61,367 bases of DNA from Clostridia bacterium. Lineage in GTDB: Bacteria; Bacillota; Clostridia; Oscillospirales; Acutalibacteraceae. The first letter of the stretch is position 1; every line of letters starts with the position of its first letter. The notes beneath the pieces were generated by a model that was not told where the DNA came from, did not search any database, and worked only from the letters and a program-made list of their open reading frames with translations. The translations under genes were made by a program, and so were the position numbers. The DNA lies in contig JAFSEF010000121.1 of the NCBI GenBank assembly GCA_017435865.1, positions 1 to 61,367 of the forward strand, written 5' to 3'. Of this stretch, positions 1-8,035 are shown one piece after another.

Positions 1-7
1 GCAGAAA

Positions 8-125
8 GGTATGTAATCAATCCGAAGGAGGACTAATGCAAGGCTGAATCCTTGATGACATTCAGTTCGCGAAGCGAACTGATTACATACGCCTGACGGC
101 GATTACATACCAATCCTTCGGATTG
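8..125. repeat. Composite palindromic repeat (MITE/REP-like remnant)
   Basis: GATTACATAC occurs at 81-90 and 101-110, and inverted at 9-18. CAGTTCGC/GCGAACTG forms a hairpin at 63-81, and AATCC/GGATT forms another at 112-124. CAATCCGAAGGA at 18-29 is complementary to 114-125. No reading frame is evident. The modular, palindromic layout resembles small interspersed repeats. The copy number elsewhere is unknown, and the left side may be cut by the window edge. Confidence 0.5.
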
Positions 126-128
126 AAT

Positions 129-167
129 AAAAAAACGACAACCTTCTGTCGAAGATTGTCGTTTTTT
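129..167 (-). terminator. Terminator of tRNA-Gln
   Basis: The stem CGACAA-CTTC/GAAG-TTGTCG is flanked by an A-run on one side and a T-run on the other. Read on the minus strand it lies directly after the tRNA CCA end and ends in a U-run. Confidence 0.8.
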
Positions 168-241
168 TGGCAGAGGAATAGGGATTCGAACCCCAACAAA
201 CAGAGTCAGAGTCTGTCGTGCTACCGTTACACCATTCCTCT
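168..241 (-). tRNA. tRNA-Gln (anticodon CTG)
   Basis: On the minus strand a 74-nt cloverleaf is visible. The acceptor AGAGGAA pairs with TTCCTCT, and the anticodon stem ACAGA/TCTGT encloses the loop CTCTGAC, giving CTG. The T-loop is TTCGAAT and CCA is encoded. It has its own consensus promoter and terminator. Confidence 0.93.
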
Positions 242-253
242 AAACGCATGGCT

Positions 254-282
254 ATTATACACACTTGAAATGCAAAAGTCAA
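254..282 (-). promoter_or_regulatory. Promoter of tRNA-Gln
   Basis: Minus-strand TTGACT (277-282), 17-bp spacer, TATAAT (254-259). It lies about 13 bp before the mature tRNA 5' end. Confidence 0.75.
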
Positions 283-347
283 GTCTTTTTTTTAATTTTT
301 TTTGACTTTTTTTATCAGTTCAAAAAAGAATAATTCCGCAAGTGTTG

Positions 348-376
348 TTGCATTTTTGCAGACAGTATGATACCAT
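348..376 (+). promoter_or_regulatory. Candidate promoter of the ROK kinase gene
   Basis: TTGCAT (348-353), 17 bp, TACCAT (371-376). The -10 is weak, so the call is moderate. Confidence 0.4.
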
Positions 377-408
377 ATTGAATATCATATTTTTGCGAGG
401 TACGCACT

Positions 409-1380
409 ATGTATTCACTCGGCATTGATATAGGCGGCACAAAATGTGCTGTGGTTCTCGGCGGCGGCAAGCTGCCCGAAAATACCGACGGGTTTATTAT
501 TGACAAGCTCTCGTTCCCCACCCTCGTTCAAAGAGGATGGCAAGCCGTTACGGCTGAACTGCTTTCTACTGCTGAAAAACTGTTGCAAAAAAACAACATC
601 AGTTTCTCGCAGCTCATCGGTATCGGCATCAGTTGCGGCGGCCCGCTGGACAGCAAAAAAGGGTTGATTCAGTGTCCTCCGAACCTGCCGGACTGGGACA
701 ATGTTCCGATTGTCAGCATGTTTGAAGAAAAATTCGGTGTCCGCACGTTTTTGCAGAACGATGCAAACGCCTGTGCGGTTGCCGAATGGCGTTTCGGTGC
801 TGCAAAAGGACTGGAAAATGCGGTTTTTCTGACATTCGGCACCGGTATGGGGGCAGGTCTGATTCTCAACGGTCAGCTTTACAGCGGTACCAATGACATG
901 GCAGGTGAAGTCGGTCACATCCGATTGGCGGAAGACGGCCCTGTCGGGTACGGTAAAAGAGGTTCCTTTGAAGGTTTTTGTTCAGGCGGCGGCATTGCAA
1001 GACTCGGTCAGGAGATGGCAGAATTGACTGCACTGTCTTCCCCGTTGCTTGAAAATCCCGAAGAAATGACAGCCAAAAGCATTGCGGATGCAGCCAAAAA
1101 CGGTGATCTTTTTGCACAGCAGGTTTATAACACGTGTGCAGAAAAACTCGGTCTCGGCCTGTCTGTTCTCATTGACATCCTCAATCCGCAGGCGATTGTC
1201 ATCGGCAGCATCTACGAACGTGCACAATCCCTTTTCGACCCGATCATTGAAAAAGTCATTGCAAAAGAAAGTCTTGCACTGTCTGCGGCGAATTGTCGGA
1301 TTCTGCCTGCAAAACTCGGCAACTCCATCGGCGATTTTGCCGCCCTCGGACTTGCGTTTACTGAAAGGAGTTCAAAATGA
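409..1380 (+). CDS. ROK-family sugar kinase
   Basis: This 323-residue protein has the ASKHA fold of ROK kinases. The phosphate-binding DIGGTK lies at residues 7-12, GISCGGP near 70-77, the catalytic-base motif NDANA near 117-121, and the ATP-binding GTGMGAG near 145-151. The family phosphorylates glucose, N-acetylmannosamine, allose or similar sugars in the cytoplasm. The usual zinc motif CxCGxxGCxE is not present: the equivalent stretch around GYGKRGSFEGFCSGG keeps only one Cys. It is therefore a zinc-free variant or a divergent substrate class. No strong SD precedes the ATG. The gene overlaps the following SIS-domain isomerase by 4 nt (ATGA), so the two are translationally coupled and probably act on the same sugar. 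The exact substrate cannot be read from the sequence. Confidence 0.88.
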   Translation: MYSLGIDIGGTKCAVVLGGGKLPENTDGFIIDKLSFPTLVQRGWQAVTAELLSTAEKLLQKNNISFSQLIGIGISCGGPLDSKKGLIQCPPNLPDWDNVPIVSMFEEKFGVRTFLQNDANACAVAEWRFGAAKGLENAVFLTFGTGMGAGLILNGQLYSGTNDMAGEVGHIRLAEDGPVGYGKRGSFEGFCSGGGIARLGQEMAELTALSSPLLENPEEMTAKSIADAAKNGDLFAQQVYNTCAEKLGLGLSVLIDILNPQAIVIGSIYERAQSLFDPIIEKVIAKESLALSAANCRILPAKLGNSIGDFAALGLAFTERSSK

Positions 1381-2015
1381 AATCGGATTTTATTTTTGAA
1401 AAACTGTATCGTGATTATCCTGCCCTCAACACTGCAAAGGAAAGCATTTCGGCTGCCTTTGCGCTGCTGCTTGATTGCTACAAAAACAACGGCAAGACCC
1501 TTTGCTGCGGCAACGGCGGCTCTGCTGCGGACAGTGAACATATTGTCGGCGAGCTGATGAAGGGATTCAACCTCCGCCGTCCCCTGACTGCTGCAGAAAA
1601 GGATAAATTCAACGCGGTGGAAGGCGGTGCCGAAATTGCCGCAAAACTGCAGACACCGCTTCGTTCCATTGCACTGACAGCCCACAGCGGATTGATTTCT
1701 GCGTTTGCAAACGATGTGGATGCATCGCTTGTTTTTGCACAACAGGTCTGGGGATATGCCGATGCACCGGCAGACGTTTTGATTGCATTGAGCACATCGG
1801 GCAATTCCTGCAATGTCGTGCAGGCTGCCAAAACAGCAAAAATCGCCGGCATTCGCACATTGGCGATTACCGGCGGTAAAGACAGCAAATTATCGGCATT
1901 GGCAGATGTCTGTGTGCAGTTGCCTGCATACACTCCGTATGAAGTACAGGAGCTGACATTGCCTGTTTATCATGCTCTTTGTGCAGCATTGGAAGCCGAG
2001 TTTTTTACGGAATAA
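1377..2015 (+). CDS. SIS-domain sugar-phosphate isomerase, GmhA-like
   Basis: This 212-residue single SIS domain carries the phosphoheptose isomerase signature CGNGGSAADSEHIVGELM (about residues 42-59), then ALSTSGNS near 140-147, which binds the phosphate. GmhA converts sedoheptulose 7-phosphate to D-glycero-D-manno-heptose 7-phosphate. Relatives act on N-acetylmuramate or other hexose phosphates. It starts inside the ROK kinase stop (ATGA), so kinase and isomerase form one unit. A heptose route would normally also need HddA/HddC-type genes, and none are in the window. It may instead process an imported sugar. Its stop codon directly abuts the stop of the convergent gene on the other strand, with no room for a terminator between them. 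Confidence 0.85.
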   Translation: MKSDFIFEKLYRDYPALNTAKESISAAFALLLDCYKNNGKTLCCGNGGSAADSEHIVGELMKGFNLRRPLTAAEKDKFNAVEGGAEIAAKLQTPLRSIALTAHSGLISAFANDVDASLVFAQQVWGYADAPADVLIALSTSGNSCNVVQAAKTAKIAGIRTLAITGGKDSKLSALADVCVQLPAYTPYEVQELTLPVYHALCAALEAEFFTE

Positions 2016-2702
2016 TCATTCCGACAGAATTTTTACCACAAGAGCAGGATCACGGGATGTGATATTGTCGGGACTGCATTGCAGTGCACGTCTGATCTCA
2101 TTCTCCTGCGTACAGGTCCATACCGAGAGCAACAAGCCGTTTTCGTGCAGAAGACGGCTTAATTTTTTTGTTGCACCTGTTTTGTTGATATTCAACCCCA
2201 CACAGCCGAGTTCTTTGCACAGAGCAATCAGACGATTGATGTATTGAGCGTGATTTGCAAGAATTCTGTTGACACCGATGTTCAGATAATACGGGATTCC
2301 CGTATCTGCTTTTGCGACGGTGACAGCCCATGCACGGTCCACACCCGTAAAAAAGATACGATCAAGCACTCCGTATTGTTCTGCAACGGTTTTGACATTG
2401 CCGACAAAATCAACACTTTTCAGATCCACATTCATACGTAACTGCGGATGCTGTGCAAGAGCCGCAAATGCAGCATCAAGCTTTACAACGCTGTCTGCAT
2501 CACTGTCAGACACCGCATCATGCGACAACACAGGTGTACCGTCTGACAAAAAACGGACATCAATTTCAACAATATCCGCACCGCATTCCACGGCTGCAGC
2601 AACAGACTCCAAAGAATTATCCTTTGTTTTTGTGCCGTCCTTGGCAAAACAACCTGTATGCCCCGTTACCGTAAAACCGACGGGAAGAATGCCCTTCTCC
2701 AT
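2016..2702 (-). CDS. Glycerophosphodiester phosphodiesterase-like protein, altered active site
   Basis: This 228-residue TIM-barrel protein of the GDPD family has no signal peptide. The frame GADIVEIDV, DGTPVLSHD and a C-terminal GLNINKTG region match the family. The N-terminal catalytic HRG reads GHTG here, losing the phosphate-contacting Arg. The metal-site PENT reads KDNS, with Asp in place of Glu. The second catalytic His in SHD is kept. Activity is therefore uncertain, or the substrate is unusual. It starts 13 bp after the secreted peptidase gene and is probably co-transcribed with it. A canonical paralogue is at 22950-23945. Confidence 0.8.
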   Translation of the reverse strand: MEKGILPVGFTVTGHTGCFAKDGTKTKDNSLESVAAAVECGADIVEIDVRFLSDGTPVLSHDAVSDSDADSVVKLDAAFAALAQHPQLRMNVDLKSVDFVGNVKTVAEQYGVLDRIFFTGVDRAWAVTVAKADTGIPYYLNIGVNRILANHAQYINRLIALCKELGCVGLNINKTGATKKLSRLLHENGLLLSVWTCTQENEIRRALQCSPDNITSRDPALVVKILSE

Positions 2703-2715
2703 TTATTTTTCTCCT

Positions 2716-4335
2716 TTATATCAGTTTATCAAAATTAGCAAAAACAGCCCAGAACAAAGCAAGCAATCTGCGATAAAAGACTGCGGTTCTGATTGTCATG
2801 GCAGTATCGCAAATGTCACAGACAGCATCTGCATCCGCATCTTCATGCGTGTGTGCGGTGAATGCTTTTATGCAGACATTATTAAGACCTTCAACGGATG
2901 TATCGAACCACGGGCCGTTTTCTGCAATTTGCACATAACTCTGTCCGGGTCGGCTGTAGCTGACATAGTCAGACGCATTTGCATTTTCAATGGGAATACT
3001 CACCTGCGGACAATCCGCGGAAACACGCATTTCGACCGCTACGGAAAAAACCTCACCGCTGCGGACAAAAACAGGGGTGTGCAAAGGAATCACATGATAG
3101 CCGTAGGTCTCCTGCAGTCCCTTTACGGATGCAATGCGGTAATTGCCGATCGGAAACGAGGACGATTCGGGAGAACGATAAACACTGATTTCATAATCGG
3201 AACAATCCTGCAAAAACCATGTGGCAACTGCGGCAATTTCACAGTCGGAATCCGCGGTAAACACATTGACAAAACGCACATACGAATCACTGAACAGTCT
3301 GCCGTGGAAACCGAAGCCGTCATACTGATAATTATCAGCGTAATAACGACCTTCTGTAGCAGCATAACTGACGATCTGATTCAAAGACGGCTCCTCATAA
3401 GAGATCCAGAAATAGCCGTCATCTCCCCATGCAGCTCCCCAACTGTTTTTACACAGCCAAGCACCGTTATTCTTCGGTTGTTTTGTCGTTTTAAAGGCGG
3501 AAACCGGGTAAGAATCATCCCACCCGACAATCAGAACGGCATGATTTGTCAACCAGACTGCATCCTGATAATAGGCAGTCCCTTGCGAAGAATTGTTATA
3601 ATGTGCATAATCAGAATAAAAAGATGTCTGCACGGCACCGTCTCTGAGAATTGCCTGTTTGATCTCTGTCATAACATTCTGCGAAATCTGCGATGCTGCA
3701 TTGCCGTTTTTGGCATAATAACAGGATACATCTGTCAGAATGGCTTCATGGACATAGCGATCCTGTTCGGAATAATTGCCCATACCGGCTACGGAATTAC
3801 CGTCAAACGGAAACACGGCAGACAGAGCAGGTCCCGACCAACGGGCAAGCGTGACGGCTGCATCTACCCAATTGCCGCCATGTAAAAACGGATTCTGAAT
3901 ATTGGTACCGTCACCTGCATCTCTGCCCGATGAATAAACAAGGCTTCTGTGTGCAAACCATGCAAGGTGTGCAGGCGACAATGCAGGAACTTGCTTTTGC
4001 TGCATCATAAAATTATGCGCCAATGCATCTGTTGCGGCAATTGCCCAACAAGCGGATGTTGCTCCCTGCAGAAAAACATCGGTCTGTACACCGTTTTCCC
4101 TCGCATCATAGGAAGCAGGCAAAGATGGTGTAGTTTCAGCAGTCCGCAGAAAAAAAGTTCTGACATCTGACGATGAAATCAGGCAGGGTTCATCCGCATC
4201 CCAATACAAATGCTCCTGTCCGTTTTCGGATTCAGCATGAAAATCCTGCACAGGCATTGAAAGCCCTGCTGCGGATACACCGCCAAGGCTGCATATAAGG
4301 AATATAAGAATAAAAGAAAGAAAACATTTTTTCAT
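2716..4335 (-). CDS. Secreted papain-family (C1) cysteine peptidase with helical tail
   Basis: This 539-residue protein begins with a signal peptide (about 1-22). The C1 catalytic core contains the oxyanion Gln and nucleophile in QGATSACWAIAA (about 90-101), the His in NHAVLIVGWDD, and the Asn in KNSWGAAWGDDGYF. After the core a beta-rich stretch of about 150 residues resembles the lectin-like module seen after such peptidases in clostridia. The end carries HTHEDADADAVCDICD and then an aromatic amphipathic segment rich in F, L and W. The same acidic CxxCD plus helix arrangement ends the neighbouring protein at 4396-4857. The peptidase likely cleaves host or dietary protein outside the cell, and how the tail is anchored is unknown. 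Confidence 0.88.
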   Translation of the reverse strand: MKKCFLSFILIFLICSLGGVSAAGLSMPVQDFHAESENGQEHLYWDADEPCLISSSDVRTFFLRTAETTPSLPASYDARENGVQTDVFLQGATSACWAIAATDALAHNFMMQQKQVPALSPAHLAWFAHRSLVYSSGRDAGDGTNIQNPFLHGGNWVDAAVTLARWSGPALSAVFPFDGNSVAGMGNYSEQDRYVHEAILTDVSCYYAKNGNAASQISQNVMTEIKQAILRDGAVQTSFYSDYAHYNNSSQGTAYYQDAVWLTNHAVLIVGWDDSYPVSAFKTTKQPKNNGAWLCKNSWGAAWGDDGYFWISYEEPSLNQIVSYAATEGRYYADNYQYDGFGFHGRLFSDSYVRFVNVFTADSDCEIAAVATWFLQDCSDYEISVYRSPESSSFPIGNYRIASVKGLQETYGYHVIPLHTPVFVRSGEVFSVAVEMRVSADCPQVSIPIENANASDYVSYSRPGQSYVQIAENGPWFDTSVEGLNNVCIKAFTAHTHEDADADAVCDICDTAMTIRTAVFYRRLLALFWAVFANFDKLI

Positions 4336-4354
4336 ATGCTCTACGACCTGTACA

Positions 4355-4381
4355 GAAAAAAAGCCGCAACAATGTGCGGCT
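4355..4381 (-). terminator. Terminator after small secreted protein gene
   Basis: On the minus strand AGCCGCA pairs with TGCGGCT across a 6-nt loop and is followed by a run of T. It separates the small secreted gene from the downstream peptidase. Confidence 0.8.
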
Positions 4382-4395
4382 CTTTCAATAATTTC

Positions 4396-4857
4396 TTAAG
4401 CGAAAATTGCCCGGAACCAAGCAACAAGGTTTCTGAAAAAGAGTTTGAGCCATTCATAAGGACTCAATTCATTATTCTCTTCTTTTTCAAACACAAAATC
4501 ACAGGTATCGCAAGTGCCGTCTCCGTCCGCATCTGCATGATCAAGCATACCGATCGTACGGGTTTCCGTACCCTGGCAAACGCGGCAGACTCTCTTTTGC
4601 AAACCCGTTGCTGTACAGGTAGGCTGCGAAAGATCCTGCCATTCCCCATACATATGTCCTGTTGCATTGACAAAACCTTCCTGAATACGATCACCGCAAA
4701 GGCTGCAGACATATTCAGTGTATCCGCGATCATTACAGGTGGGCGGATAATAGGTAGGATCATACTCATGTGCACATTCTGCCATTGCAAGCACACCGCA
4801 AGCGGCAAGCAGCAACACGGCAAGCAAAACGGAAAGCATGGTTTTCATCGTTTTCAT
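4396..4857 (-). CDS. Small secreted protein with CxxC repeats and amphipathic tail
   Basis: The chosen ATG has GGAGG 8-9 bp upstream and starts a signal peptide; the longer frame to 4902 has no ribosome site. The 153-residue product holds two repeat units of the type seen in clostridial surface proteins: H-x-Y, PTC, a Thr/Gly-rich turn, then VCxxC (YVCSLCG and RVCRVCQG). An acidic DADGDGTCDTCD motif follows and then a terminal amphipathic helix, WLKLFFRNLVAWFRAIFA. The cysteine pairs could bind metal or form disulfides. The function is not recognisable. It has its own consensus promoter and terminator, so it is a separate transcription unit between galT and the peptidase. Confidence 0.8.
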   Translation of the reverse strand: MKTMKTMLSVLLAVLLLAACGVLAMAECAHEYDPTYYPPTCNDRGYTEYVCSLCGDRIQEGFVNATGHMYGEWQDLSQPTCTATGLQKRVCRVCQGTETRTIGMLDHADADGDGTCDTCDFVFEKEENNELSPYEWLKLFFRNLVAWFRAIFA

Positions 4858-4892
4858 AGCAAAGCCTCCGGTTATGTAATTTATACAATACA

Positions 4893-4921
4893 AATATAGC
4901 AAAAAGATGAGAATTTGTCAA
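4893..4921 (-). promoter_or_regulatory. Promoter of small secreted protein gene
   Basis: Minus-strand TTGACA (4916-4921), 17 bp, TATATT (4893-4898), just after the galT stop. It gives a leader of about 30 nt before the chosen ATG. Confidence 0.8.
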
Positions 4922-4931
4922 CCGTTTTCCG

Positions 4932-6425
4932 TTACCGGTTCACACTCTCTGCAAAACGCAGGAAAGCAGCTTTTCCTTCTTCGGTACGAGCAAAGACACC
5001 TGCGTGTTCAAGCACCTTGGCAAAGACAATACCGACTTCTTTTTTCAGAATCGCATCTGCATTTTCCGCATTCAGTTCCGGATAGGCAGCTGCAATTCCG
5101 GCAGCCCAGTCTGCATGTTTTGCAGTGCGTTCATCCGCATTCAGATCTTCTTTGTTTGCCATTTTCTGTGCAAGCACAGCGAGTTCTTCTTTCAGTCTTG
5201 CAGGCAGAACGGCAAGTCCCATAACTTCAATAAGACCGATGTTTTCTTTTTTGATGTGGTGCAGTTCTGCATGAGGATGATATACCCCCAACGGATGTTC
5301 TTCTGTTGTGATATTGTTACGCAGAACAAGATCCAGTTCGTATTTTCCGTCCCTCATTCTTGCAATGGGGGTCACGGTGCTGTGCGGAGTCGAGTCCGTT
5401 TCGGCAAAAATGAAAGCGGCTTCGTCTGTATAAGCACGCCACTTGACAAGAATCTTGTCTGCAAGATCCACAAGTGCAGCACGGTCTTCGGATGCAAGAC
5501 GGATTACGGACATCGGCCAGCGGACGATACCGGCATTTACATTTTCGTATCCGTCAAAATGCAGTTCGGTCTCAACAGGTGCTTTTGCCATGGCAAATTC
5601 AAATTTTCCGCCCTGGAAATGCTCGTGAGCAAGAATGGAACCGCCGACAATGGGAAGATCCGCATTCGAACCGATAAAGTAATGCGGAAAAAGTGTAACA
5701 AAATCAAGCAGTTTCTCAAAAGCGGTACGGTCAATCACCATGGGTACATGCTTTGCATTCAGGGCAATGCAATGTTCATTGTAATAAACATAAGGGGAAT
5801 ACTGCATAAACCAGTCACCGCCACCGATGTGCAGAGGAAGAATGCGGTGATTTTCTCTTGCAGGGAAATTGAGATTGCCCGCAAAACCTTCACATTCACG
5901 GCAAAGCATACACTTCGGGTAGCCGCTTTGCGGTTTGTTCTTGGCTGCGGCAATTGCCTTGGGATCTTTTTCGGGTTTGGAAAGGTTGATGGTGATATCC
6001 AGTTCACCGTATTCACTTTCCGCTTTCCATTTGACATCCTTTGCAATGCGGCTGCGGTTGATGTAATTGGTGTCGCCACTGAATGTATAATACCAATCTG
6101 TCGCTTTTTCGGGATTTTCAGCATACAGAGCCTTGAATTTTGCAATGACTTCCGAGGGTTTGGGTGTGATCATGCCCATCAGCTTTGCGGTAAACAGGTC
6201 GTAGGATGCAATACCGTCCTCAATGACACCTCTTGCAACAGCATCTTTGGTAAGCACATCAAGAATATCCTCAATGCGGTCAGACACATCGCCTTCGGCA
6301 TCAGCATTGTAGCTGTCAAGTTCAAGTACCCACAAAAGGCTGTTGGCAGCCCACGCTTTGTCTTCTTCTGTGATAAAGCCTTTTTCTACAGCATATTCAA
6401 CAAGTTTTCTGATATAAATATCCAT
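4932..6425 (-). CDS. galT: UDP-glucose--hexose-1-phosphate uridylyltransferase, type 2
   Basis: This is a 497-residue GalT of the Firmicutes type 2 family, which is longer than the type 1 enzyme. It transfers UMP from UDP-glucose to galactose 1-phosphate in the Leloir pathway. Visible landmarks are VYYNEHCIALNAKHVPM and the active-site LAHEHFQGG, whose second His is the uridylylated nucleophile. The start at 6425 is chosen because GGGGGACAG precedes it; a frame extending to 6461 lacks a ribosome site. The gene starts 13 bp after the ceramidase-like gene and is probably co-transcribed. Galactose released by the GH36 and GH35 enzymes in this window is the likely supply. No galK or galE is visible here. 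Confidence 0.95.
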   Translation of the reverse strand: MDIYIRKLVEYAVEKGFITEEDKAWAANSLLWVLELDSYNADAEGDVSDRIEDILDVLTKDAVARGVIEDGIASYDLFTAKLMGMITPKPSEVIAKFKALYAENPEKATDWYYTFSGDTNYINRSRIAKDVKWKAESEYGELDITINLSKPEKDPKAIAAAKNKPQSGYPKCMLCRECEGFAGNLNFPARENHRILPLHIGGGDWFMQYSPYVYYNEHCIALNAKHVPMVIDRTAFEKLLDFVTLFPHYFIGSNADLPIVGGSILAHEHFQGGKFEFAMAKAPVETELHFDGYENVNAGIVRWPMSVIRLASEDRAALVDLADKILVKWRAYTDEAAFIFAETDSTPHSTVTPIARMRDGKYELDLVLRNNITTEEHPLGVYHPHAELHHIKKENIGLIEVMGLAVLPARLKEELAVLAQKMANKEDLNADERTAKHADWAAGIAAAYPELNAENADAILKKEVGIVFAKVLEHAGVFARTEEGKAAFLRFAESVNR

Positions 6426-6438
6426 ACCTGTCCCCCGT

Positions 6439-7881
6439 TTATTTCTGTGCGTCACGCACACGTTTCATCATGCCTCTGAATGTTTTTTCCATTACATCAG
6501 TCGTCAGATAGCCGAGCGAGTTGGTTTCATGGTAATGGTGACGACCAAAGCGGTCATTTGTTGTATTGACATATGCCTGTGTGGGATGCAGAACAAAGTC
6601 GTTCTTGGGAACCATGTAACCGGTCATATCGTTGGTAACACCAAATACAATAAGGTTTTCATCTTCTGCAATTTCCGCAAGCGGAGTTGCATTGATTTCA
6701 GCCGAAAGACCTGTTGAAGAATGTTCGGCATCGTCATAACCGCCGTAAATATTTTCGGGGAATGCTTCGCCGGGAATCATAAGAATCTGACGGGAACCGA
6801 TTTTAAGATATGTCATTTCAGTAATGAGTGCCATACCGAGAGTGCCCTGCTTGTAGGGTGCCATATCAGAGGAAATTGCACCGACAGCGGGCATCATGGC
6901 CAACAAATAGTTGTCCGCAGGGGCAAAATATTGCTGACGAAGAACCGTAATTTCAGAATTGAGCAACTCATCGTTGTCAATTTTCCATGCAGCTTCACCG
7001 AGAATTTCACCGCCGCGTTCAGTACGTTCGACACGATCTTCCGCAACGGAAGGTGCAATATCGACAGCTGCGATCGCACCGACCGCAAACAGCACGTTGA
7101 CCTTTTTGGTCTCGTTGATTTTGCGACGCATATAGCAGGGGTAATCTGCACTGATAAGGGTATTATCGCCACCCATGGTATTGGGGTGTGCACCGTAATT
7201 CAGGAACCATGTTTCGGTACTGCCGTCGGCAGGAACAAAACGAAGTCTTGTCAGTGTGTCTTTGCAGAAAATAGGTTCTCTGTGGTCTTCAATCGCTTCG
7301 GGAACACTGATGTCGCCCATATACAGGTTGCCGACGGTGCGGTTCTGCCATGCCTCGATGGCAACCTTTTTGAGAGCTGCAAAGAGCTGCTTCTGATAAG
7401 ACTTGTTTTTGCCGGAAATGGGAAGCGGTCCCCAATAACCGACCGTATCAATACCTGCATGTGTATGAGAGCAGGAAATGCTGATGTTCTTACATCCTTT
7501 TTCTTTACAGAAGTCGGCAAGAGAAGCTCGCACTTCATTGACATCGTGTCCGGTAAGACCGACAATATCCGCACACAAGAGCAAAATACCTTCATCATCA
7601 TTACAGCCGAGCCACATGGCACTGACTGTTGTGGGGTCTTTGACGCCCGTAACGGGATGATTGATTCTGTAGCCTGCTATGTAATATTTCTTTGAATGAA
7701 TATCGGCAGGCATGACTTCGGCACTTGAAAAGCCGCAAACAAAAGTATTGTCATTTTTGTTTTTGAGAATACTGGGTTCTACATCAGGCAAAAAGGGAGC
7801 CGTTTTCTTTTTCTGCATTCTTTTCGTGCCCATGTGAATCATTCCGGCCAATGCCTTGGTTGCAATATCAAGAATTTCCAT
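6439..7881 (-). CDS. Neutral/alkaline ceramidase-family protein, cytoplasmic
   Basis: This 480-residue protein has no signal peptide. It matches the N-terminal domain of neutral/alkaline non-lysosomal ceramidases. The zinc-ligand positions are visible: SCSHTHAGID, NYGAHPNTMGG and the Glu of PGEAFPENIYGG. The Ser-containing N-x-GD-x-SP loop of true ceramidases is replaced by GAIAAVDIAPS, so ceramide hydrolysis should not be assumed. Many Firmicutes proteins with this domain are of unknown substrate. AGGAGG sits 10 bp before the ATG. It leads a transcription unit with galT. A secreted relative is encoded at 43022-44839. Confidence 0.82.
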   Translation of the reverse strand: MEILDIATKALAGMIHMGTKRMQKKKTAPFLPDVEPSILKNKNDNTFVCGFSSAEVMPADIHSKKYYIAGYRINHPVTGVKDPTTVSAMWLGCNDDEGILLLCADIVGLTGHDVNEVRASLADFCKEKGCKNISISCSHTHAGIDTVGYWGPLPISGKNKSYQKQLFAALKKVAIEAWQNRTVGNLYMGDISVPEAIEDHREPIFCKDTLTRLRFVPADGSTETWFLNYGAHPNTMGGDNTLISADYPCYMRRKINETKKVNVLFAVGAIAAVDIAPSVAEDRVERTERGGEILGEAAWKIDNDELLNSEITVLRQQYFAPADNYLLAMMPAVGAISSDMAPYKQGTLGMALITEMTYLKIGSRQILMIPGEAFPENIYGGYDDAEHSSTGLSAEINATPLAEIAEDENLIVFGVTNDMTGYMVPKNDFVLHPTQAYVNTTNDRFGRHHYHETNSLGYLTTDVMEKTFRGMMKRVRDAQK

Positions 7882-7909
7882 TTTATAATCCTCCTATTAT
7901 TCTTATTAT

Positions 7910-7938
7910 ATTATATCACTCCATATCCGTTTTGTCGA
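7910..7938 (-). promoter_or_regulatory. Promoter of ceramidase-like/galT unit
   Basis: Minus-strand TCGACA (7933-7938), 17 bp, TATAAT (7910-7915). It is divergent from the GH38 promoter about 40 bp away. Confidence 0.65.
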
Positions 7939-7975
7939 GGGGGTATGACATTTTTTTTATTATTAGGAAACTGTA

Positions 7976-8004
7976 TTGCAAAATGTGAAAAATAATGGTA
8001 ATAT
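7976..8004 (+). promoter_or_regulatory. Promoter of GH38 gene
   Basis: TTGCAA (7976-7981), 17 bp, TAATAT (7999-8004). A start near 8011 excludes the longer upstream frame and supports the ATG at 8036. Confidence 0.6.
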
Positions 8005-8035
8005 CAGTTTATCAAACAAAAAAGAGGCAGACGGT

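Noticed and set aside
2320-3885. 521-residue plus-strand open frame over the secreted peptidase and phosphodiesterase genes
   Set aside because: It is antisense to two genes with clear motifs, has no ribosome site, and its translation shows no domain. It is a codon-bias shadow.
5004-6479. 491-residue plus-strand open frame
   Set aside because: Antisense to galT; no motif.
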